The notes beneath the pieces are model-generated. The model did not search any database, was not told the origin of the DNA, and saw nothing but the letters and a program-made list of their open reading frames with translations. A stretch of 64,000 nucleotides of DNA from positions 36,213,502 through 36,277,501 of the forward strand of contig JALIRH010000004.1 of assembly GCA_023055505.1 (NCBI GenBank), read 5' to 3'. The translations under genes were made by a program, and so were the position numbers. This DNA comes from Callipepla californica brunnescens (lineage: Eukaryota; Chordata; Aves; Galliformes; Odontophoridae). This document shows positions 35,601-46,601 of the stretch, piece by piece; position 1 is the first letter of the stretch, and every line of letters begins with the position of its first letter.

Positions 35601-37824
35601 TTTAAACACCAGGCTTCCGGCTCCTGCATTTCAAACAAGGGGCAAAAAGAAAAACTACAGGCATTCCTTCACTTCAAAGAAGGCAGCAGACATTACTCAG
35701 TGCTCCTGCACTTCTTTATTTCCCCTGAATAAACAGACAATATGGGACAACTGCTAATACTGACTCTGTACATCTTTGGATCAATTGCAATGTCAGTGTC
35801 TAAGAAATACCACCATTTGCTCTCCATAAACTTTCAGCAACCATCAATGAGTGCAAACAGATGCAACTTTTTCTGCAGGAGGAAATCAATGCCACACCTC
35901 TGCTTCATATGCACTTACATATCAGACGCCCCTTTGCTGATATTTGTCTCATGGCAATAAAATGTAACAGAACATTGGTGAGAAGGTTCAACCTCTACTG
36001 CCATACCACCAAAATCTGTCCTTAGCATTGTGGGCCAATGTAATATAATAGCAGGCATTATTATTAGAATAGAACAGCTCTAGTACATAAACTGAGTTTA
36101 AATATGAGAACTGTTATCCTATTTTGAAGATATGACAGCCTAATGAAAATAGAAAACTAATTCATTGCTTTTGAAAGGAGGAAGGGGGCAAGGAGGATTG
36201 ATAATTCTGGGGGAAGACCTGTTAAGAAACATTTTCCTAACTCTGAGTATGATTTGAAAAGATACTGCTAGAACAGTTTATTTCTTTACAATTTCGCATG
36301 TATTTATTTTTAGATAGACTTATTTTGACTAAGAGCTTTGTATTGTTACCAAAGGAAATTATAAATACTACAGATCTGTATGCCATATATAAAATTACTA
36401 TTACTATTATCCTTTAATTTTGTTCTATTTATATTTTCATATGCTTAGGAAAGGCCTGCTTGCTTTCCAGACATTAAGCAGAATTGGAAATTATTTACCC
36501 GAGCTTCTCAGGTATGCTATTTTTCCTGTTGTAATATAGCCTATCTTTATGCTTGCATTCTATACTGAATAGTCTAGCTTCCCCTGTTTTTAAGATGCCA
36601 CTGAGCAAAGAAAACTCCTTAGCATACAACACAGCATCAGCTGTAACAATTTTATGCAGCATTATTCAGAAGTGAAGAATTTATCCTCATAAATACAATC
36701 ACTGCAACATTGTAATGTACTGAGAGAACATAAGAATGTATAAAATGAAGTGATATTGGCTTTTATATTGGAGCAAATTTTTTTGCCAATATTGCAGTAT
36801 TGCTCTAAACTTTTTTTTAAGGTTCTCAGAAGAACAACTTTTCTCTGACTTTCAGAAACTCTGAACGTGGTAAATGAGCCATCATTCAGCTTGCCTCTGC
36901 TGCTATTTCTTTTGCTGTGAAAGTACAGTTTTGGTTAAGGACCTTTTTGTCCTTGGCACAAAACTTTAGTCTAAGTTTATTCACAGTCTTGTTCTTCCCC
37001 AGATCGTTGGGGATCAAGTAAGGAAGGTAATGCAGTGAGCTATTTGGACACAAGTCCGGAGATGACAACACAGTAAAGGTGGGAGGAAAGCAAAGGGCAT
37101 ATTTGTATTTCCATTGAGATGGAACATGTTGGACCTAAGCGGGCTCTCTCAGCTCTAACTCCACAACAAGAAAAACAAGGAGCAGGGATATCTGAAACAA
37201 AACAGATGCAAGACATCACAGTTCCAGAAGCAATTTTGTTGTGCTTACCTGGATCTGTGGCCCAGCTAAGATAATACAGCCAAAAACTTGCTAATCGGAG
37301 CCTGCTAGCTTATAATGTTTGGTAAATTCCACCATGAACTCGACAGAACTGAGCTGCACTGTGGCTCAGAAAATTGGCCCTCTTGGGAGGCACCTGCGTG
37401 ATTCCAAGCATGCCTGGCAATTCTTCATAGCCTTTTATTTATTTATTTATTTATTTTTGGCCAGCATTCAAGAATGTGGCCACCTAGGGCTTTGGTATAG
37501 CAAAGATCCCTTTAAGTTACAGAAATCAAGATGTCTACTCACACAACTCATTTTTAAAAAACCTTTTGTTAACATCAACTAAATTGTACAATGAAACTAC
37601 CCTAGACCTGTAGCTCACAGCTACAGCAGTTACGTACAATATAGTATGGGGGCCTCTCCATTTTGTCACACTACAGCAACCACAACTCTGTGATCTAATT
37701 AACCTGCCTTTCCTATATATGTAGAAATAACCAACAGTGAAGTTGTTTTCTACATGATGTTTTTAGAATCTGTAAAAATTTTGAGTAAAACATGAAAATA
37801 CTCAAATATTTATGGTAAAACTCT
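29696..37824. other. Long AT-rich stretch without recognised genes or transposons
   Basis: No CR1, LTR or DNA transposon could be recognised over 8 kb. The plus frame 32,414-32,803 (129 codons) has no known domain. The sequence around it (32,490-32,790) is GC-balanced and looks more like a candidate conserved noncoding element than a gene. Minus frames 30,865-31,149, 31,285-31,581, 34,202-34,435 and 34,437-34,718 have no recognised motifs. Confidence 0.5.
37434..37457. repeat. (ATTT)n simple repeat
   Basis: About six TTTA tetranucleotide units. Confidence 0.9.
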
Positions 37825-38070
37825 GAAGGCTGCTTTAAAAGTAACGGCTCTTATTTTATTATGTTGGCCTACAACATCAGAGGTGGACATTGGTGGTATG
37901 ACAGTAGAAGCTGAAACTTCCTACCAATATTCAATTAAATTTTTATATTCTTCTCTGGCAAAGATGTATTGCTAATTCTGGTAACTATTGTCGAAAAATA
38001 CTGTTTTGTGACCAAGAACTAGCTCAATCTAATAGCGTTATTGTGCTCTTCCTATCTGCTGTAGTCTCCA

Positions 38071-38103
<33 letters not shown>

Positions 38104-38128
38104 AGGCATTACTTTCAGAGTGACCCAC
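37825..38128 (+). mobile_element. Internally deleted mariner (Galluhop-like)
   Basis: The left end GAAGGCTGCTTTAAAAGTAACGGCTC and the reverse complement of the right end (GTGGGTCACTCTGAAAGTAATGCCTCC, 38,102-38,128) align over about 27 bp as imperfect terminal inverted repeats. Inside the left end, 'ttatgttggcctacaacatc' and 'GGTGGTATGACAGTAGAAGC' match the 5' part of the chicken mariner Galluhop as I recall it. Inside the right end, CTGCTGTAGTCTCCATG and GAGCACAATAAC-type sequence (antisense of 38,030-38,072) match its 3' part. At ~304 bp against ~1.2-1.3 kb for a full element, the transposase gene is almost wholly deleted. A 28-nt A-run has expanded at 38,074-38,101. Confidence 0.82.
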
Positions 38129-39983
38129 ATATAATTGTTTCAACAGAATATTTGTTCATTTTGCCACAGATTCACCAACACTGCAGTTCTGGCAGTTTGT
38201 GATGCTCTCTTCACATCACTGTTCTTTCTCCACAAACACATCTTTCAACATACTAACTCAGCCCCAAAAACATAAAGCAATGCGCCAGAAAACACATATT
38301 TGAACAAGAAACTTGTCTTCCTGAGCAGACCTGGAGTCAGGAGTATCAAGTTAATCCCAGTTCAAGAGAGCAATGGCAAAGACATCATCCACAACTTAAG
38401 AAAATATCCATAGCGTTTCTAGCTGACCAAACAGTACTTCAACTGTATATACATGTTGCAGTCACTGTAGTTCATGTTTACTGACTGTATGAAGTTACTA
38501 GCATCATACCTCAGCAGCACTTTTATGCATTTAGCTGCTCATTAACAAAAGCAGTTAATCAATGAAGTTGCATAACACATCTTGGTTTGATGCATTTTAT
38601 ACGCACCTGGTGTTTAAAATTAATTTTCCAAGTCAAGATAATGAATTTCCCAGCACAGCGACCTTTATAAAATCTGCTTAGTGAGAACTGTATTCTGAAA
38701 GCCTTCAGCAGTGCAAACTTTTACATGTAAAAGATTTAAATCAAATCCTAGTACAGCATATAAAACAAGTGCGCCTGTCAGAATGGATGCTAAGAGAATG
38801 GTGTAAGCCCACTCAATAAATGAGGTGTGGTTCCATAACTGATGGGCAGATGTTCAAGTATGCTACGTGATGCTTTGCCAAAAAAGTGAGATACCGATAT
38901 AACAGCCTTCAATATAAAAATCAGTAATGGACAACAAAGTTAAGATTTTGCACAGAAGACAGTCTCCCAAATCTCACAGAATCAGCGTATCAAACTCTCA
39001 CAAATCAGAGAAAAAAATGATTCTACAACAAGTAGTTAGTTTTAATAAAGGCATACTGTTCTAAAAATATATATATATATCCTCCTCATATACCACAAGC
39101 TCATATTCTTCAAAGTTTACTTTTTGCCTTTTAGTGCAAGTCTAAGGTCACTTCCTGTTCTTTAGAATGTGAAGACTTCTATTCACACATAAAACTGAAA
39201 TCTAAGATTGAGAACTTCTAGTCGAATAAATGCTTAAATCAAGGATTCCCAAAGTCCAAGATTGGTTTAGATAAGCGCTGGGGGCTCAAGCCTCAGCAGC
39301 ACAGCTAATTGCGCATGATACTTTCTATTTGATATGGAATTATAGACCTTGAAAACATAAGAAATTGAGGAAAAAATACTATTAATGATGCACTCCGTTA
39401 CACCTGTCTTGGGTCATCAACACGTAGAACAAAAAAACAAATATAATAATCTGAGAGAGCTGAGTTTTATTCTCTAAATTATATGGATTGTTTATTAGTG
39501 AGGATAAAAAGTTCCCAATCTGCATGCAAATGTGGATGATGTCCCAGGAAAAGATGTATAGTTGTGAGGCAAGTACTGAGAATGAGTGAGATATAAAGAT
39601 ACTCAAAGCAACAAGACAATTGGTCAGACTCATCAAGGGACAGAGACATCAGCTGCCTAATACCCACAACTTTTGACGGTCAGAAAATCAGTGAAGAACT
39701 GTAAAGACCTTTGAATGATTTCTATGCCTTCATAAAAACAGACTGGAATTTGCCAAGGTTTTCAAAAAATTGAAATGTCTAACAAACACAAAACCGATAT
39801 TCCCTCCTGTGCTGGACTGCCCTATGTAAGAGGAGACCCTTGCTAACTGTGTGACTGAATGGCAGCAAAGCTAGTAGCAGACCATAAAAACAACCTGGAG
39901 AAAGCCTTTGGGAATATACCAGCTGAACCTCTCTAGCTAGACACGGGCTGAAATTTCACTGTATGCTCTTAGCTATTCTCTTC

Positions 39984-40012
39984 CTTTTTTTTTTTTTCTT
40001 TTTTTTTTTTTT
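39984..40012. repeat. Poly(T)-rich tract
   Basis: Two T runs of 12-14 nt separated by a single C. Confidence 0.9.
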
Positions 40013-41210
40013 AATTGAGGGTTCTTTTGCATTTTTTTTATTTAACATTGTGGGCAACTATCTGTTTTTCGTAGTCATTTACACGATTATACAAAAGCTG
40101 TGAAAGATAGATTACAGGCATTCTCCTTAGGCTCATACGAATCAGACTCCAATAATCCTACTGATTATCAGGAAGTGGAGCATAACATTAGAAACATCAG
40201 AAGGAATTCAGTTTTAGTTTATTGGAGGTTCTTCCTTTTCCTTTTAGCCTTTAGCACATTCAACCTCTTCATTTTTATTATTTTAGATCACAGCCTTTTA
40301 AAATGACATGAATAGCTTTCTTTCTTTTCTATTAGAATAATTTCCACTCTCCATGGTCAGAACGCTCATTATTAACTCTCATGTTGAGGCTAAGAGGTTT
40401 TCTATAACCAATTTTCTTCCCACTTCTACACTCCATGGAAACTTATTGCAGGTTGACTTTGAAGGTGTAGCCAGTCATTAGGAAAAGTAGACTGGAAATT
40501 AGAAGTTTGCTAAGCCTCAGGAGACCACCATAGCACACAAGTAACTGAACAAAGAACTTCAGCCCTTGTCTATTAGACTCTCTCATCTTCTCTCTCCTTC
40601 CATCTGCCTGTTCATTTTAGCCTTACTTTCAGCAGGAAGCAAACCAAGTCTGTGAAGCCTCGTTGTCTGGTGACTCATTTGAGCAATGTCACTTTCTGAA
40701 TGTAGCAGGGAGGCCTTTCTTAATAACAGTTATGGTTGCAATATGTTCAAACATTACTTCCACATTAGAAGAGCAGTTGTCAGATTCGTAACTCCAGGAG
40801 CCTGTGATGCTGTCAAAGACAGCAAACTGCTTCCATGGTAATCTGAGTTATGTCTCTACCTGTGTTACCAGCCATCACAATAACAGCTGTAGCACAGCTT
40901 TCACAAGTTTTTCAGGGTCATTGCACTATCCTAATTATATACAAAACTTCCTTTCATCTCATGCAGGAAGCAGCACAAAGATAGCTGACCTATTAATGCT
41001 GTTACAGCTGCATTATTTTCTGATGCCCAAATTTAATGAGGGGATGAGACAACTATGGCAATGATACTGATGCAAAGACACACAGATCCCTGGGAATAAA
41101 CAGTATGCGCAGGAGTGTGAAATACAACCCAGATGCAAGACATCAGTTTTGTGGTAAAAAGAATCAGAGTGGAAATCATATATTCATGACAGAGCTGTGT
41201 TTTTTTGCAA

Positions 41211-41230
41211 TTTTTTTTTTTTTTTTTTTT
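41211..41230. repeat. Poly(T) tract, 20 nt
   Basis: Uninterrupted run of 20 T. Confidence 0.95.
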
Positions 41231-44061
41231 GCTTTTTATTGTATCACAATCAATGTAGAATCTAAATTTTACTCCAAGACACACTAGATTATGAAGTGGT
41301 CACTTTCATCCCTAACTATACCTTTAAAATATTTAGAAGCTCAGAATTTCCTTAAGCCCCCTGCAAATAATAAACTTCAGACACTGTAAAGTTGTGCAAG
41401 CTTTAGCAATATTGTGCCAGCTTTTATAGCTGAATTTCAAATTTGTAATTTTCATGATTCAAAGTTACAGAGCTTTTTTGGTTTAACTTTAGAGGGATAA
41501 TGGAAGCCTCAGAAACTGATCAAGTGAGCCTCTATGCTATATGTGAAAGTCACAGTCCAGTGTTATTTGTGCAACAGGGAATGTGCAAGAGAAGGTCAAA
41601 ATGTTCCCAGCATATTTGTCAGTACAAAAAGCTCAGCTGTCTGAAGGAAAGGGCAGGTATTGAACTCCACTGTGTCAGGCTTTTCTACAGAACAGCAGGT
41701 CCTGTGAGGGAAAGGAATTTGAAACAACTGCATTTGCCAGCAGGAATAGCAAGAGTACTGAGTCTTTCCTACATACAGCATAAAAGGCAGTGAGGAAGAT
41801 AAGAGGTCAAAATATATTTTAAAAACATTGCATGTTTTCTCTATGCTTTAGGATACAGGTTTTCATTTACACTAGATTTGACCTTATCAGAATGTTTTCA
41901 GTTGCCCAAGAGCAAAAAGAGCCATGTTTACTTGAACAAACCATGAATAAGATTATGTTGAAAACAAAATCCGTCCGCTGGCTGGCTCCTTGGAGCTAGC
42001 AGCTCTGATCTAACTTGCTGCTAGCAGCAAAGCCAAAACAACGCAAAATATCACTAATGTAATTTGCCAAAGTAAAGTTTCAAAGTTCTTAAAGTTGTCA
42101 AGCATATTTCGTGCAAATATGTTCAGATATTACCTGGGAATTGTAATGTGGGAGAAAATCCTTATTATTGGTTTTGTGGTTTAGTTAGAATAGAAAGCTT
42201 TGCAAAAAAAAAAAAGAAAAAGAAAACTAAAAACAAACAAAAAGTGATTAAAATTATCCGTTTCCAATCCTTTTCCAAAAACTAAATTTTAGTGTGTTTG
42301 CCTTATACAGATAAGCCTGTAAGACAAGCTAAGAAAAAAGAGAAAAAACCTGCCAAGTTTCATTATTGAACTGCACTAAATAGCATAAAGATAAAACTAC
42401 TCTGCTTCCAATCCTTAGTTTTATCTTTAATCTTGGAACATATTAATGGTGCAGAATACAACTGATCCACTGACTACACTTCTTTCAGGAAACATAGCCA
42501 CTGGACTACCAACAGATCCTGCTATATGAGACAAGTCCAAGACAGCTCAAATACTTCCTTCACATGTCTTCTTCCATATAGGATCATTTGGTTTACAGTA
42601 GGCTTGAATCAAACTTTGCAATATTCCCACATATACTTTTAAAACAAATTTTAAAAGTACAAAAAATATGCAAACTATCCTGAATTTGAAACTTCACTGT
42701 CCATTTCATCTTTTTTCTTTTTTTTTTTATAAAGAATCTTGAAAAAATACATCAGTATATGGAGAAGTCATTGTCAGTCTTCCAAGAGTCCAAGTTCGCC
42801 TGGCTCTGTATTCAACTTACTGCTACAATAACTTGTTTTTCTCCCCTGCTCATCCTCACTGATTCTAAACAATTCCAAAGAAAATACTTCCTGTTAACAG
42901 AACTGTCAATTATCCATTTCTTTCCCCATCTTGTTGCTTTAGAAATACAAACTGGATAGAAAACAGCACACAAACAGGGAAATTAATTGCTATGTACATT
43001 TCACTGCAAAACACAGAAATTTCCAACATACTGTGTAGCATTTGTGTAACAGAATCCCTGAGACATCATTTTTAAGAATTAAAATTGAAATTAGCACATT
43101 CGGTATCAGAGGAAAATTCCTGAAAAGGTGGTTCATATGCATTTTAAGAGCTCCAAAAGAACTCTTGACCTTCTTCCGTGAAGAAAAGTACTGGTACTAT
43201 CATTTGAACTCTCATTTAAGTAGGTCTAACAGTTTTACTAGATTATGATTTATTTAATATTTGAGGTTAACACTAGTGAATAGTTTTCCATTTGCAATGG
43301 ATTAATATATTACTTTTTAAGATATGAAAAAATTCTAATTAATACAGGCATACTATAACCTGTACCTACTAAGTGGAAATAATGAAAGCCTTGCTTTTAT
43401 CAGTATAACAAAAGTAGTAGGATAGAAAGAAGTCAGGATCCTAAAGCTAGCAGTCTGTATAATGAAAGTGGTTTCAGGAAAGATATAATGTGCAGTGAGT
43501 ACTCAGAATATACATCACTATTATAAATATAACTGTTAATTTCGAATTGAAGAAGATGTAAACGCGTAAAAGCACAAATACATACACATAAAGACATGCA
43601 TATATGTAAACATATACATGAAAGTATGTCCTACATGGATTTTAGTAGGTTATGGAGGAAGTCAGACTTCCCTCCAATGTATTTTCTTTCATCGTCTCTC
43701 TAAGACTTCCCATGCAATGCTGCCAGAAGTCAGATATTTTCCACATAACAGTCTCTTTTCCAATTTCTTCCTCTATGGGACAGTCAGATAGACAAAATTC
43801 AGCTTCCAGAATGCCTGAGAAATGTATTGTTCATACTTGTGGATCCATTTCTGTTACACAACCCTTGACTGAAGTGTATCCATATCATCTATCAAAATAG
43901 AAACATGTTTGCCAGTATGTGACCCCATTCAGAGAGGAGGAAAAGCTCCTGACCAAGCCCTAGACTAACAAGTGCTCTGTATCCATGTAGAAAGCATCAC
44001 TACATTCTTAAGAGCAATACCAGAATAGGATTTGGCACACCATTGTACACCATTCTGGCAG

Positions 44062-44508
44062 AATCACAGAATCATAGAATGGCCTGGGCGGAAAATGCCC
44101 TCAAAGATCATCTAGTTTCAACCCCTCTTCTGTGAACAGGATTGCCAACTAGACCAGGCTGCCCAGAGTCCCAGGCCTGGACACAGTTCTCCAGATGGAG
44201 CCTTACAAGAGCTGAGTAGAGGGGAACAATCACCTCCCTGTCGGCCACCCCTTTTTTCATGCAGCCCCAAATATAGTTGGTCTTCCTGACTGCAAGCACA
44301 GACTACTCGCTCATGTCCAGCTTCTCATCCACCAGGACTCCCAGGTCCTTCTCCAGAGGGCTGCTCTCCAGGAATTCTGTATAAATATAAATCCCAGTCT
44401 GTATAAATACCTGGGATTGCCCCAGCCTAAGTTCTACACTCTGCACTTGACCTTGTTGAACCTCATTAGGTTCACACAGGCCCAAATTTATTCTAATTGA
44501 TGCTACAG
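44062..44508 (-). mobile_element. CR1 LINE with internal deletion (3' tail joined to ORF2)
   Basis: Minus strand. 44,062-44,170 is the antisense CR1 3' end (AGAATCACAGAATCATAGAA, then CAAAGATCATCTAGTTTCAA and ACTAGACCAGGCTGCCCAG). Near 44,170 it passes directly into the ORF2 region (CCTGGACACAGTTCTCCAGA). Minus-strand reading of 44,180-44,260 gives [19 protein letters not shown], and 44,303-44,400 gives EKDLGVLVDEKL, both hallmarks of the CR1 ORF2 C-terminus. The two parts are in different frames. About 200-400 bp normally found between them is missing. Non-functional, 5'-truncated. Confidence 0.93.
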
Positions 44509-44534
44509 ATTTGTTGGAAAGGATGCTCAAAGGG

Positions 44535-44576
44535 AAAAAAAAAAAAAAAAAAAAAAAAAGAGAGAAAAAAAAAAAA
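44535..44576. repeat. A-rich tract
   Basis: 25-nt A run, GAGAG interruption, then 12 A. It lies next to the 5'-truncated end of the minus-strand CR1 and may be the pre-existing insertion context. CR1 itself has no poly(A) tail. Confidence 0.9.
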
Positions 44577-46020
44577 GACAGAGGGAATTATAGGATTATT
44601 TTTAATAAGAAAAACAGAGCCAAGTCCCCTGCTGTGAATTTTCAATTTACAAAAGTTATTATAAGCCACAAAAATAAAACATCTTTCTAACCAATTTTCA
44701 AGTTACTGATGGTGGAAATACGGAAATTCAGAAATAGTGCTGCAGAATTTTACAAAAATTGACAGTTTATGTGAAACACAATCACAAATATCTGAACCCA
44801 TTCTACAAATACAAACCATCATGCTACAGTTTCAAGTGTTCAAGTCCTCCTTCAAGAAAGCCAGAGCATCTCTCATTTACAATTTGCCCTGCATAACTTT
44901 TCCTCTTCTTAAAAAGCATGCTTTTCAGTATGAAGCCTGGAAATCTCATATGGAGATTCAAACTTTCTCTTTCCATTTGCTGAACAGCCTGACAATGCCT
45001 TATCCTAAGGGGCTAAATGATTTTAGCAGCAAATCCTGTGGCTAGAGAAGTGCAATTTGTGATCTCAACTAGTCACTGCCTTTATGGCATGATAAACAAA
45101 CAATTATAGAAATAGTCATATAAGTGTTTTGTCTGTATTTTAACTTCTGAGCTCTGTCCCTTTATCTTCTCAATATTTTGTCACATTTTTCTCCTGAAAA
45201 TACTAGGCTTATCTTTACTATATTTATTGTGTGCACCTTAAAGTATCAACTAAATGAAGTCCAGGCTCTTAAACTTTCTGTTCATCTCTAATTTTAATAA
45301 TCAGGAACTAATTTACTGGGTTAAAAATCTCTGCTTTTAAAATCTCAGATCTGGAACTGAGTGTTTATACAGCAATCCAACATGGGCACTGAGCAGATGC
45401 ATACTGAATCTCTTTCAGACACAGTTTTTTTTAAGAGTACATGTAAACTCAGGACAGCAATTTCAGTAACAAGAAAATACAAAAGGAAACTGAAAACCAT
45501 CTAAGACCCCTGGCCTTCTCCCTCTTATTTTCTGACCATAGTTCTTCATGACTTCCAGGCTACATGCTGACAATATCTAACTGCACAACCAAGTAATACG
45601 CAGTTCCTTGATTTAAATGTGAGTCAAACACATTCCAACAATTTGACACACAGATACATTCAAATTCCCGTCCTTTTTCCTAGTCTTTTCCTCTTTGATC
45701 ATTACATTTCTGTACAGAAGAAAGCTGGCTACACTAAAAAGTCCAGTCCCCACCAGGATCAGGTCCCAATAACCATCTTTTCTCAGGAGTCCTTAAGAAG
45801 TCAAAGAGATTAGCAACATTTTAAGGTCTCATATGGAAGAAAAACAATATTACCTCCAGTAGCCCAGAATTAAGAGCATAAAGAAAACATACACACTTCA
45901 TCATGCTTATCTTTGTACACAGTAGATGCAATGGGCGAGTCACTTTTTCACCCACTCATTTTGTGGAAGATAGATGTTAGTTGCTTTTACATGCCCTGCT
46001 CATGCTGTGTAATTTCACGT
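44577..46020. other. AT-rich sequence, no gene seen
   Basis: Nothing recognised. Plus frames 44,737-45,045 and 45,619-45,813 have no motifs. Confidence 0.55.
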
Positions 46021-46601
46021 TGTGTTTTAGTCCTTGCACACATCAAAACCCTTATGCTCACTTCCCCCCATAGGTACAAGGAAGAGGAGTGCAAATGTGA
46101 AAGTAAGAAAACTCATAGGATGAAATAAAGACAATTTACTAGATAAAGTAGAAGTTGTGTAGGAAAGCAATGCAAAACAGGGAGTTAATTCACCACTTCT
46201 CACTGGCAAACAGATGCTAGGTGTTTTACAGGAAAGAGGGGCTTCATCAAATGTAATGGTTACTTAGGAAGAGAAATACTATCACTCTGAACATCTCTCT
46301 CTAGTGCCTTCTTTCCCCCCAGTGTTACTGTTCCATCTGACTCCAGATAATATACAATATCCCTCTGGCCAGTTTGTGACAGCTGGCCTGGTTCTGTCCC
46401 CTCCCAGCTCCTTGTCCATACCAAACTTCTTGCTGGCAGGGCAGTACAAGAAGCTGAAAAATCCTTGACTCAGTGTAATCATTCCAATTAAAACACTGGT
46501 GTGTCCATCAGCATTATTTTCATCACAAATTTAAAACAAATAGCATCATAAGAATCATTAAGAAAACACTTCGTCCGAGGGAAAAAAAAAAAAACAGCAC
46601 A
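46021..46601 (-). mobile_element. Near-complete solo LTR of an avian endogenous retrovirus
   Basis: Read on the minus strand, the element runs from 46,601 (TGTGCTGTTTTT...) to 46,021 (...CTAAAACACA), with TG...CA ends. The block order matches a widespread avian LTR as I recall it: TTCTTAATGATTCTTATGAT near the start, TTTTAATTGGAATGATTACA, GGAGGGGACAGAACCAGGCC, 'actggccagagggatattgt', CTTCCTAAGTAACCATTACA, GATGAAGCCCCTCTTTCCTG, 'gtggtgaattaactccctgt', and a late R/U5 segment (AAATTGTCTTTATTTCATCC, 'tatgagttttcttactttca'). No retroviral coding sequence flanks it. The frame at 46,282-46,482 is a by-product. The expected AATAAA-type polyadenylation signal appears mutated. The boundaries are uncertain by about 10 bp, and no clean target duplication was found. 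Confidence 0.78.

Larger units (their letters stand above)
38129..44061. other. AT-rich sequence, no gene recognised
   Basis: No transposon recognised. Simple repeats: short (TA)n at 39,067-39,080, a T-rich tract at 39,984-40,012 and a T20 run at 41,211-41,230. The plus frame 41,500-41,793 (97 codons) is in GC-balanced sequence but has no known motif. A 9-bp inverted repeat lies at 41,995-42,003 / 42,017-42,025. Confidence 0.5.

Noticed and set aside
37191..37249. Strong minus-strand donor (CCAG|GTAAGC) and strong acceptor (TTTGTTTCAG|A) facing each other
   Set aside because: They would enclose an intron of only about 57 bp, below the usual vertebrate minimum, and the flanking exons are not convincingly coding.
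46282..46482. 66-codon minus-strand frame
   Set aside because: Inside the LTR at 46,021-46,601, with no retroviral protein motif.
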